Assembly: GCA_937864895.1 (NCBI GenBank)
Contig: CALMDF010000565.1
Location: forward strand, 1 to 5,753
From: an uncultured Holophagales bacterium
Lineage (GTDB): Bacteria; Acidobacteriota; Thermoanaerobaculia; UBA5066
Direction of reading: 5' to 3'
DNA: 5,753 nt
Part shown: positions 1-5,753 of the stretch, piece by piece
How the letters are laid out: each line of letters begins with the position of its first letter
Numbering within the stretch: position 1 is the stretch's first letter
Notes under the pieces: model-generated
Databases searched by the model: none
Seen by the model: the letters and a program-made list of their open reading frames with translations, nothing else
Told to the model about the DNA's origin: nothing
Program-made: the position numbers and the translations under genes

Positions 1-1
1 G

Positions 2-472
2 ACGCCGGACGCTCCGGCCGGGAAGGCCGCCCCGCCGCCGCCCCCTCCCGACGTCGAGCTGGAGGCGGCCCTGGCGGAGCTCTCCCGCCGGGCCGCGTCG
101 CTCGACGGCGACCCGCGCCCCTTCTACTCGGACCTGACCCACGCGGCGAAGCGCTTCCTCGAGCGCCACCTCGAGCAGCCTGTCCTCGAGTGGACGACGT
201 TCGAGACGGTCCGCCGCCTCAGGGAAGCGGGCGCGGAGCCCCCGAGGGAGGTCGCGCTCGCGGAGCTCCTCATGGGCGCCGACAGGGTCAAGTTCGGCCG
301 GGCCGGCTCGACGCGCGAAGAGGCGTCGCGGGCGCTCGAGGGGGCTCGCCACCTCCTGGCCTGGGGCCGGGTCCGGATCGCCGCGCGCGCGGCCGCCGAG
401 AAGGCGGCCGAGAAAGCGGCCGGAAAGGGCCCGGGCAAGGCTCCGGTCGCCGCGGCGGGGGGAAGCCGGTGA
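2..472 (+). CDS. C-terminal part of a Bat-operon membrane protein with BatD/DUF4381-like cytoplasmic domain (5' end outside window)
   Basis: This frame is open from the window edge to the TGA at 470-472, giving 156 visible residues with no start in view. A proline-rich linker (visible residues 11-16) leads into a helical domain at about residues 18-121. The domain has the pattern typical of cytoplasmic tails of proteins encoded next to batA: FYSDL (41-45), RFLERHL (51-57), WTTFE (64-68), then LLMGADRVKF (89-98) followed by a last helix ending in LLAW. The remaining residues (about 127-156) form an Ala/Lys/Gly-rich tail that looks disordered. From family knowledge, such domains sit behind a transmembrane helix in DUF4381-type or short BatD-like proteins. 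That helix and any periplasmic part would lie upstream of this window. The stop overlaps the batA start in GTGA, so the two genes are probably co-translated. The exact family cannot be fixed without the N-terminus. An internal ATG at 272 is in frame but falls inside the domain and is not a credible start. Confidence 0.75.
   Translation, partial: TPDAPAGKAAPPPPPPDVELEAALAELSRRAASLDGDPRPFYSDLTHAAKRFLERHLEQPVLEWTTFETVRRLREAGAEPPREVALAELLMGADRVKFGRAGSTREEASRALEGARHLLAWGRVRIAARAAAEKAAEKAAGKGPGKAPVAAAGGSR
457..471 (+). promoter_or_regulatory. Ribosome binding site and GTG start of batA
   Basis: A purine run, GGGGGGAAG at 457-465, lies just upstream of GTG at 469-471, inside the 3' end of the preceding gene. 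It is Shine-Dalgarno-like but not a perfect AGGAGG, and the spacing is short. With the GTGA stop/start overlap it supports initiation at 469. The same frame is open further upstream to an ATG at 190, but that stretch is antiparallel in composition to a real protein (Gly/Arg/Pro-rich) and overlaps the upstream domain. Confidence 0.55.
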
Positions 473-1512
473 GCGCCCTCGCCTCCCTCTTCCCGCCCGG
501 GCTCACGTTCCGGGACCCCCTCTTCCTCCTTCTCCTCCTCGTCGTGCCGGTGGCGATCGCGTTCCGGATCGCGCGGGAGAGGAAGGGCGCCGAGGCCCTC
601 GTCGTCCCGACCCTCGGTTTCGTCGCCCACGTCAGGCCGCGCTGGCGCGTCCGGTTCCGCCACGTCCCCTTCACCCTCGCCTGCCTCGGTTTCGCCGGGC
701 TCGTCGTGGCGCTCGCCAGGCCGCGGGTCGGCCTCGAGCGGACCGAGTCCTGGACCGAGGGGGTCGACATCGTCGTCGCCCTCGACGCCTCGGGCTCGAT
801 GGCCGCGGAGGACTTCAAGCCGAAGAACCGGTTCCACGTCGCCAAGGCCGCGACGCGCACGTTCGTCGAGGGGCGGCCTCAGGACCGTCTCGCCCTCATC
901 GCGTTCGCCGGCCGCTCGCGGACGATCGTCCCCCTGACAACGGACCGGGCGATGCTCCTCGAGCGGCTCTCCGAGCTGAAGCTCGGGGACCAGGGGGACG
1001 GCACCGCGATCGGGATGGCGCTCGGGAACTCGCTCGCCAGGCTCAGGGCCTCGAAGGCGAAGTCGAAGGTCGTCGTCCTCGTCACCGACGGCGGGAACAA
1101 CGCGGGAGAGATCGATCCCGACACCGCGGCGAACGTCGCGAAGGGGCTCGGCATCCGCGTCTACACGGTGGGCGTCGGAACGGCGGGCGGACCGGTCGAG
1201 ATCCCGGTCCCGGTCCGCGACCCCGAGACCGGCCGCGTCGTCGAGCGCCGGGTGATGGCCGAGGTGGACGTCGACGAGAAGCTCCTCGGCAGGATCGCCC
1301 AGACGACGGGCGCCCGTTTCTTCCGGGCGACGGACCCCGCCGGGCTCGCCCAGACCTACGCCGAGATCGACCGGCTCGAGAAGACCGAGGTGAAGACCAC
1401 GACCTACACGCGCTGGCGCGAGGCCTTCCCGCGGGTCGCCGTCCCCGCGGCGGGCGTCCTCGCGGCGGCCGCTCTCCTCGCGCTCCTCGCCTTCCCGGTG
1501 GCGCCCCGATGA
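469..1512 (+). CDS. batA: BatA, VWA-domain membrane protein of the Bat operon
   Basis: The 347-residue product has the usual BatA length and plan. Two N-terminal membrane helices (about residues 17-33 and 65-83) flank an Arg-rich loop that should be cytoplasmic by the positive-inside rule. A von Willebrand factor A domain follows at about 98-290, then a C-terminal membrane helix at about 322-342. The MIDAS metal site looks complete: DASGS at 106-110, T179 in GDGTAIG, and D207 in VTDGGNN. The family-typical stretches RFFRATD-like (ARFFRATDP, 282-290) and EIDRLEKTEV (299-308) precede the last helix, which separates this protein from generic VWA proteins. By this topology the VWA domain is periplasmic. 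In the family, BatA acts with BatB, BatD and the MoxR ATPase in an envelope complex tied to aerotolerance or stress; the substrate is unknown. The start is GTG, overlapping the previous stop by 4 bases, and the stop overlaps the batB start in ATGA. Confidence 0.93.
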   Translation: MSALASLFPPGLTFRDPLFLLLLLVVPVAIAFRIARERKGAEALVVPTLGFVAHVRPRWRVRFRHVPFTLACLGFAGLVVALARPRVGLERTESWTEGVDIVVALDASGSMAAEDFKPKNRFHVAKAATRTFVEGRPQDRLALIAFAGRSRTIVPLTTDRAMLLERLSELKLGDQGDGTAIGMALGNSLARLRASKAKSKVVVLVTDGGNNAGEIDPDTAANVAKGLGIRVYTVGVGTAGGPVEIPVPVRDPETGRVVERRVMAEVDVDEKLLGRIAQTTGARFFRATDPAGLAQTYAEIDRLEKTEVKTTTYTRWREAFPRVAVPAAGVLAAAALLALLAFPVAPR

Positions 1513-3248
1513 AGGAGCTCTTCCTCGCCCCCGCCTGGGCCGGCGCCGCGCTCGGGGGCGCCCTCGTCGCGGTCGCGCTCGCGTGGTTCTCCTCGCGCCG
1601 ATCGGCCCGGCGGCGCGACGCCCTCGTCGCCCCGGCGCTCGCCGAGAAGGCGGGGCTCCTCGCGCGCGACCGCTGGACCCCCGTCGCGGCGATCCTCGCC
1701 GTCATCACGGTCCTCGGCACGGGGCTCGCCCTGGCGCGGCCCCGCTGGGGCCTCGTCACGGAGACCGTCGAGCGCCGGGGGGCCGACGTCGTCGTCGTCC
1801 TCGACACCTCGGCCTCGATGCGCGCCGCCGACGTCACGCCGTCCCGGTTCGTCCTCGCGCGCCAGGCGGCGCTCTCGCTGGCAGAGAGGCTCCCCGGCGA
1901 CCGCCTCGCCCTCGTCGGGTGCGAGGGAGAGGCCCAGGTCCTCGTGCCGCTCACGCTCGACACCGCCGCCGTGGCGCTCTTCCTCGAGGCTCTCGAGCCC
2001 GGCATCGGCGCGCTGCCGGGGACCTCGCTCGCCGCCGGACTCGCCGCCGCCGCCGAGCTGATGCCCCCCGGGACCTCGGCCGGAAAGCAGGTCGTCGTCA
2101 TTTCCGACGGCGAGGACCTCGAAGGGGGCGTCGACGAGGCGATCGCGAAGGCGAAGAGCGAGGGGATCGTCGTCCACGCGGTCTTCGTCGGAGTCCAGGG
2201 GCGCGGCGCGCCCGTCCCGGAAGTCGACGTCTCCGGGAGGGCGACCGGCTTCAAGACCGACGAGGGGACGCCCGTCCTCTCCCGGCCCGACCCCGACCTC
2301 CTGCGGCGCCTCGCCGCCCGGACGGGAGGGAGCTTCAGCGTCGTCTCTCCCGGGAAGACCGACCTCGACGGCGTCGCCCGCGAGGTCGACAAGGCCGCGC
2401 GCAGGCCCCTCTCCGGATCGGTCGGCACGAACCGCAGGGAACGCTTCCAGGTCCCGCTCGGCATCGCCGCCGCCGCCCTCGGCGTTCTCCTCGTCGGCCC
2501 GCTCGGGTTCCTCGCGCGCCCCCGGCGGACGGCCCGCCTCCTCGCGCTCGGCGCGGCCCTCGCCGCCGTTCCCGCGGCGGCCCAGCCTGCGGCGTCCCCG
2601 GGCTCCACCCCCGCGAACGCCCCGGCGGCGGTGCCTGCGGCGGCGCCCTCGGGCCTGAAGGAGCGGATCCTCTCGCGTCCCCCCTTCACGACGGCCCGCG
2701 GAGAGGCCCTCGCGGGGAAGAAGGCCCTCGAGGAGAAGCGCGTCGAGGAAGCCGTCTCGCATTTCACGCGGGAGGCCGCGCTCGCCCCGAAGGACCCCGC
2801 GGGCGCCTACAACCTCGGCACCGCCCTCTCCCTGGCGGGCCGCGGGGAAGAGGCCCTGTCCGCCCTGAAGAAGGCGAAGGGGTCGTCCCGCGGGGACCTC
2901 GCCGCGGACGCCTCGTTCAACTCGGGGAACGTCCTCCTCTCCGGCCAGCAGTGGGAGGCTGCGGCCGCCGCCTACCGGGACGCCCTCCGGGCCAGGCCCG
3001 GCGACGCCGACGCGGCCTTCAACTACGAGCTCGCGCTCCGCCGTCTCGAGCAGCAGAAGCAGAAGCAGCAGCAGAAGCAGCAGGGCGGCCCGCCGCCGCC
3101 GAAGAAGGACGACTTCGAGAAGAAGGCCAGGATGAGCCGGGACAAGGCCGAGCAGCTTCTCCAGGCGATCACCCGGAACGACCTCGAGGAGCAGAGGAAG
3201 AAGATCGCCGAGCAGAAGAAGCAGCGACGGGCCGGGAGGGACTGGTGA
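1509..3248 (+). CDS. batB: BatB-BatC fusion: VWA membrane protein with C-terminal TPR region
   Basis: The product has 579 residues, against roughly 320-350 for BatB alone. Residues 1-337 are BatB: helices at about 8-27 and 57-77 with an Arg-rich loop between, a VWA domain at about 92-298, and a third helix at about 315-336. The MIDAS residues are present: DTSAS 99-103, T172 in PGTSLA, D200 in SDGED. FKTDEGTPVLSRPDPDLL (248-265) is characteristic of BatB. After RPRRTAR (337-343) a second hydrophobic stretch ends in PAAAQPA, like a signal peptide, followed by an Ala/Pro-rich linker (about 357-382). Residues about 397-514 hold three TPR-like units, including AYNLGTALSLAGRGEEAL and FNSGNVLLSGQQWEAA and a closing FNYELALRRLE. 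This is the BatC pattern. A Gln/Lys tract (515-525), a PPPP turn and a charged helical tail finish the protein. The start is ATG in an ATGA overlap with batA and has only a weak upstream GGTGG, so translation probably depends on coupling. Fused or adjacent BatB and BatC are both known. I see no frameshift. Confidence 0.92.
   Translation: MKELFLAPAWAGAALGGALVAVALAWFSSRRSARRRDALVAPALAEKAGLLARDRWTPVAAILAVITVLGTGLALARPRWGLVTETVERRGADVVVVLDTSASMRAADVTPSRFVLARQAALSLAERLPGDRLALVGCEGEAQVLVPLTLDTAAVALFLEALEPGIGALPGTSLAAGLAAAAELMPPGTSAGKQVVVISDGEDLEGGVDEAIAKAKSEGIVVHAVFVGVQGRGAPVPEVDVSGRATGFKTDEGTPVLSRPDPDLLRRLAARTGGSFSVVSPGKTDLDGVAREVDKAARRPLSGSVGTNRRERFQVPLGIAAAALGVLLVGPLGFLARPRRTARLLALGAALAAVPAAAQPAASPGSTPANAPAAVPAAAPSGLKERILSRPPFTTARGEALAGKKALEEKRVEEAVSHFTREAALAPKDPAGAYNLGTALSLAGRGEEALSALKKAKGSSRGDLAADASFNSGNVLLSGQQWEAAAAAYRDALRARPGDADAAFNYELALRRLEQQKQKQQQKQQGGPPPPKKDDFEKKARMSRDKAEQLLQAITRNDLEEQRKKIAEQKKQRRAGRDW
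3051..3083 (+). repeat. CAG/AAG triplet tract encoding a Gln/Lys run
   Basis: Eleven successive codons are either CAG (eight) or AAG (three), giving QQKQKQQQKQQ at residues 515-525 of the BatB-BatC fusion. It lies between the last TPR-like helix and a proline-rich turn, so it most likely extends the helix or acts as a flexible charged linker. The low complexity makes it prone to length variation by slippage in whole codons, which would preserve the frame. Confidence 0.7.
3234..3247 (+). promoter_or_regulatory. Ribosome binding site and GTG start of batD
   Basis: GGGAGGG at 3234-3240 is followed by four bases and GTG at 3245-3247. The GTG overlaps the batB-batC stop (TGA 3246-3248). This is the clearest Shine-Dalgarno-like element in the window. 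It decides the batD start, because the frame stays open for over 1.6 kb upstream with no stop. The protein from 3245 begins with a signal peptide, which agrees with this start. Confidence 0.7.
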
Positions 3249-5110
3249 CGCGCCGCCTCGCGGGCTTCTCCGGCCTTCTCCTCTCCGCGCTCCTCGCCCT
3301 CTTCGCACGCGCCCTGGGCGCCGCGCAGGAGGAGCCCGAGGTCCGGGTGATCGTGGACAACCCGAGGCCGGCCGCCGACGACGTCGTGAGGCTGACCTAC
3401 GCGTTCAGCGGGCCCGGCGTCGGCGGAAGCCTCCGGGCCCCCGCCCAGCTGCCGCTCAGGAACCTCGTCGTCGTCGGCGGACCGAACACCTCCACGCAGA
3501 TCAGCTTCATCAACGGACAGCTGTCCCGCCAGGCCAGCCTCACGTATTTCCTCAGGCCCTCCGGGCCGGGCCAGGCCGAGATCGGAGAGACGACGTTCAA
3601 GGTCGGGGACAGCGACGTCGTGGCGGGCGCCTACCTCCTCGAGGTGGGGGCCGCGCGCCGGCCGGGCGGGCCGGGACCGGCCTCCGAGGCCTCCCCCGAG
3701 GAGGACCCCTTCGGCCGGACGACGGCGAGGCCGGGAACCCGACGGGCCGGGGTGGGGAGAGACCTGCCGGCGGAGGACCTCGTCCTCGCCTTCGTGGCGA
3801 CGCCGAGCAAGACCTCGTCGTACGTCGGCGAAGAAGTGACCATCACGTACGAGCTCGTGACGCAGTCGGAAGTGCAGGGGATCGAGTACGTCGAGGCGCC
3901 CCAGTTCCCCGGGCTCTGGGCCGAGGACCTCGAGCGGCCGGAGCGGCCGCAGGGTCGCCGCGACGCGTGGGAGGGGCGCACCGTCGCCCGCTTCACCCTT
4001 CTGAAGAAGGCGGTCTCCGGCCTGCCCCCCGGGACCGTCACGATCCCCCCCGCGAAGATCCGCATCGGCGTCCGGGTGCCGATGGACCCGTTCGGCGACC
4101 CGTTCGCGATGCTCCGACCCCGCGTCCTCGAGCGGGAGACGCAGCCGATCAGCCTGAAGATTCTCCCGGTCCCCGGCCGCCCCGACTTCAAGGGGCCCGT
4201 CGGACAGTTCGGCGTCACGTCGAGCATCGACCGGAAGACCGTCCCCGCCGGCGAAGCGGTGACCCTGAAGGTGCGGCTCGCCGGGAGCGGCAACCTCAGG
4301 ACCGCGACCGAGACGCCTCACGTCGCGATCCCGAGCGCGAAGGTCTACCCCCCCTCCGCCCGGACGCTTCCCGCGCGAGGGTCCTCGAAGGGGGGAGCGA
4401 GCGCCGAGTGGGACTTCGTCGTCGTCCCGGCCGAGCCGGGGAAGCTCGTCGTCCCCTCCGTTTCGATCGAGGTCTTCGACACGGCCGAGAAGAAGCTCGT
4501 CGTGAGGCGCAGCGAACCGATCACCCTCACGGTGGAAGCCGCCGGCCTGGCCGCCCCCGGCACCACCGTGGCCGAGGGCGGAGCCCCGGCCGAACCGTCC
4601 GCCCCGGCCGGCGGCTCTGAAGCGACGACGACCCTCCCCGGCGCCCCGCCCCCCCCGACGCCTCTTCCTTCCACCCGCGAGCCCGCGCGGAGGACCGTCG
4701 CCCTTCCCCTCTTGGCCCCCCTCGCGATCCCGGGCGTTTCCGTCGCCGCCTCGGGCGCCGCATGGGTCGTGAGGCGGCGCGCCCGCTCCCTCGGCGCCAC
4801 CGCGGCGCTCCTCCTCCCGGAGCCCGGCGAGACCAAGGAGCGCGCCGCGGCCCGCGTCGAGAGGGCGGTGCGCGAGCACCTCGCGCGGAAGACGGGGTGT
4901 TCCGAGACGGCCCCGGTCGCGACCCTGCTCGACGAGCTCGCCGACCGGGGCGTCGCCCCGGCCGTCCGGGAGGAGCTCCGGCAGCTCCTCTCCCAGGTCG
5001 ACTTCGTGAGGTTCGCCCCCCAGCTCGGGGACTACGGCGACGAAATCGCGCGGCTCCGGGAAAAGGCCCGGGAGGTCCTCGGGCGGGTGCGCGGGGCCCG
5101 GCGCGCCTAG
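3245..5110 (+). CDS. batD: BatD, periplasmic protein with C-terminal membrane anchor and cytoplasmic domain
   Basis: The 621-residue product starts with a signal peptide: Arg at 3-4, a hydrophobic core at about 8-21, and likely cleavage after ALGA near residue 26. The mature part has three beta-rich segments, at about 31-135, 178-308 and 319-431. Family hallmarks are GGPNTSTQISFINGQLSRQ (78-96), ATPSKTSSYVGEEVTITYEL (185-204), and FGVTSSIDRKTVPAGEAVTL with GSGNL (322-351). Two DPFG motifs (154-157, 281-284) fall in the linkers between segments, where BatD proteins often carry Asp/Phe-rich stretches. A Pro/Ala/Thr-rich linker (about 437-482) precedes one hydrophobic helix (about 484-509), then an Arg-rich stop-transfer sequence and a cytoplasmic helical domain (about 528-613) with LLSQVDFVRFAPQ (581-593). 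That domain resembles the one in the gene at the window's left edge. BatD is taken to be the periplasmic partner of BatA and BatB in the inner membrane. The start overlaps the previous gene by 4 bases. The TAG stop lies inside a likely -10 hexamer for the next gene. Confidence 0.92.
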   Translation: MTRRLAGFSGLLLSALLALFARALGAAQEEPEVRVIVDNPRPAADDVVRLTYAFSGPGVGGSLRAPAQLPLRNLVVVGGPNTSTQISFINGQLSRQASLTYFLRPSGPGQAEIGETTFKVGDSDVVAGAYLLEVGAARRPGGPGPASEASPEEDPFGRTTARPGTRRAGVGRDLPAEDLVLAFVATPSKTSSYVGEEVTITYELVTQSEVQGIEYVEAPQFPGLWAEDLERPERPQGRRDAWEGRTVARFTLLKKAVSGLPPGTVTIPPAKIRIGVRVPMDPFGDPFAMLRPRVLERETQPISLKILPVPGRPDFKGPVGQFGVTSSIDRKTVPAGEAVTLKVRLAGSGNLRTATETPHVAIPSAKVYPPSARTLPARGSSKGGASAEWDFVVVPAEPGKLVVPSVSIEVFDTAEKKLVVRRSEPITLTVEAAGLAAPGTTVAEGGAPAEPSAPAGGSEATTTLPGAPPPPTPLPSTREPARRTVALPLLAPLAIPGVSVAASGAAWVVRRRARSLGATAALLLPEPGETKERAAARVERAVREHLARKTGCSETAPVATLLDELADRGVAPAVREELRQLLSQVDFVRFAPQLGDYGDEIARLREKAREVLGRVRGARRA

Positions 5111-5122
5111 AATCCCGTCGTG
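5108..5122 (+). promoter_or_regulatory. Putative -10 element and leaderless GTG start of the GAF-GGDEF gene
   Basis: TAGAAT at 5108-5113 matches the TATAAT consensus at five of six positions. It is followed by CCCGTC and then GTG at 5120, so a transcript starting about 7 bases downstream of the hexamer would begin at the start codon. No Shine-Dalgarno sequence precedes this GTG, which fits leaderless initiation. No TTGACA-like -35 box is visible at 17-18 bases. In such GC-rich DNA an AT-rich hexamer is conspicuous, but it also includes the batD stop TAG, so part of it is there by necessity. Confidence 0.45.
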
Positions 5123-5753
5123 ACCGTCCCCTCCCGGGTCCTTCCGCCCGCGAAGCTCGCTCGATTCATGGAGCGTCACCGCCTCCTCGACGAGACGAGC
5201 GGCACGGCGCCCGAGCGGTTCCTCGTCACGCTCGTGAAGAAGGCGCTCGACTTCGTCCCCGCGGAGGCCGCCGTCCTCCTCCTGGACGACCCCGTCGCGA
5301 AGGAGGACGACCGCTCCCGGAACGAGCTGACCGTGATCGCCACCGCGGGGGAGTTCCGGGAGTCGGCCGTCGGGGCGAGGGTGAGGCCCGTCGACGGGAT
5401 CGCGGGGTTCACCTACGCGCGCGGCGAGCGCACGGCGGTCAACGAGATCAAGGGGGCGCGCGCCCTCTCGCGCGAGACCGACGGCGCGTTCCCCTCGACC
5501 GTCAGGAACGTCCTGGGCGTGCCCGTCGTCATCGAGGCCCACGTCTGCGGCTCCCTCGTCCTCGTGAACCGGCGGGAGGGCGAGTTCGACACGCGGGACG
5601 AACGCCTCATGGAGCTCTTCGGCGACACCCTCTCCCTCGCCCTCCAGAACCTGCTCGACGAACGCCGCGCCCGGGAGGTCGCCCGGCGCGACTCGCTCAC
5701 CGCCCTCTACAACGACCGCTACTTCCACAAGAAGCTCCAGCAGGAGATCGACC
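5120..5753 (+). CDS. GAF-GGDEF protein, probable diguanylate cyclase (3' end outside window)
   Basis: The frame is open from GTG 5120 to the window end, with 211 codons visible. After about 28 residues of helical N-terminus, residues about 30-178 read as a GAF domain: a helix, a strand with AVLLLDD (51-57), TVIATAG (71-77), PVDGIAGFTYARGER (90-104, the usual GAF GI-G motif), a strand run NVLGVPVVIEAHVCGSLVLVN (about 130-150), and a closing helix with DERLMELFGDTLSLALQN. A charged helix (about 180-190) joins it to DSLTALYNDRYF (191-202), the D-LT-LYN-RYF entry motif of GGDEF domains. The GGDEF signature itself lies beyond the window, so catalytic activity cannot be judged. If active, the protein would make cyclic di-GMP from two GTP under control of a GAF-bound signal. 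It has no membrane segment so far and is probably cytoplasmic. I chose GTG 5120 because of the leaderless -10 arrangement. ATG 5168 is an in-frame alternative that would remove 16 residues and also lacks a clear ribosome binding site. Confidence 0.85.
   Translation, partial: MTVPSRVLPPAKLARFMERHRLLDETSGTAPERFLVTLVKKALDFVPAEAAVLLLDDPVAKEDDRSRNELTVIATAGEFRESAVGARVRPVDGIAGFTYARGERTAVNEIKGARALSRETDGAFPSTVRNVLGVPVVIEAHVCGSLVLVNRREGEFDTRDERLMELFGDTLSLALQNLLDERRAREVARRDSLTALYNDRYFHKKLQQEID

Noticed and set aside
190..468. Possible N-terminal extension of BatA to an ATG at 190.
   Set aside because: It would add about 93 Gly/Arg-rich residues that overlap the conserved domain of the upstream gene. 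BatA proteins normally begin right before the first membrane helix, as they do from GTG 469.
1583..3244. The batD reading frame stays open upstream through nearly all of batB-batC, which could suggest a protein of about 1175 residues.
   Set aside because: The upstream translation is dominated by Arg, Pro and Gly with no domain pattern, while the overlapping batB-batC frame encodes clear VWA and TPR motifs. The signal peptide and ribosome binding site at 3234-3247 mark the true start. Open shadow frames are expected at this GC content.
5061..5107. GC-rich inverted repeats near the end of batD, including the palindrome GGCGCGCC at 5100-5107, as a possible terminator.
   Set aside because: The stems are short, lie within the coding sequence, and are not followed by a T-tract. 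Such palindromes are common by chance in DNA of this composition.
3023..5728. A 901-residue open frame on the minus strand opposite batD and the GAF-GGDEF gene, and other long minus-strand frames at 1082-2767 and 1404-3308.
   Set aside because: All are Arg/Gly/Glu/Asp-rich low-complexity translations antisense to well-supported genes. They have no recognisable domains and arise from the scarcity of AT-rich stop codons.
1..5753. CRISPR arrays, tRNA or rRNA genes, insertion sequences, attachment sites.
   Set aside because: The window is filled by coding sequence of even composition. I saw no spaced direct repeats, terminal inverted repeats, transposase motifs or RNA-gene sequences.

Overview
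The window is uniformly GC-rich (roughly 70% or more, with C or G at most third codon positions). Every gene I can support is on the + strand, and there is almost no intergenic space. It holds the distal part of a Bat (Bacteroides aerotolerance-type) operon: the C-terminal end of a membrane protein with a BatD/DUF4381-like cytoplasmic domain, then BatA, a BatB-BatC fusion, and BatD. After BatD comes the 5' part of a GAF-GGDEF signalling gene, cut by the window end. Signal peptides, periplasmic TPR repeats and predicted periplasmic VWA domains point to a Gram-negative (diderm) bacterium. The very high GC, GTG starts and apparent leaderless start would suit Acidobacteriota or a similar high-GC diderm group, but that placement is an impression and not a demonstration.

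Layout: 2-472 is the 3' end of the upstream gene. batA (469-1512), the batB-batC fusion (1509-3248) and batD (3245-5110) follow, each overlapping its predecessor by exactly 4 bases (GTGA, ATGA, GTGA). This implies one transcript with translational coupling. Only nine bases separate the batD stop from the GTG start of the GAF-GGDEF gene (5120 onward). That start has no Shine-Dalgarno sequence, but a TAGAAT hexamer sits at the right distance for a leaderless promoter, so the signalling gene may be a separate transcription unit. There is no gene-free stretch longer than about ten bases.

How the genes fit together: BatA and BatB are membrane-anchored VWA proteins with intact MIDAS metal-binding residues. 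The BatC part adds periplasmic TPR repeats, and BatD adds a large periplasmic beta-rich region tethered by a C-terminal membrane helix with a cytoplasmic tail. In characterised operons these proteins accompany a MoxR AAA+ ATPase and a DUF58 protein, both expected just upstream of this window. They are thought to form an envelope complex linked to stress or oxygen tolerance and chaperone-like functions. The biochemical role remains poorly defined.

I do not see a new system here. The points most worth a second look are the two related cytoplasmic domains that bracket the operon section, the signal-peptide-like segment buried at the BatB-BatC junction, and the putative leaderless promoter whose -10 hexamer contains the batD stop codon.
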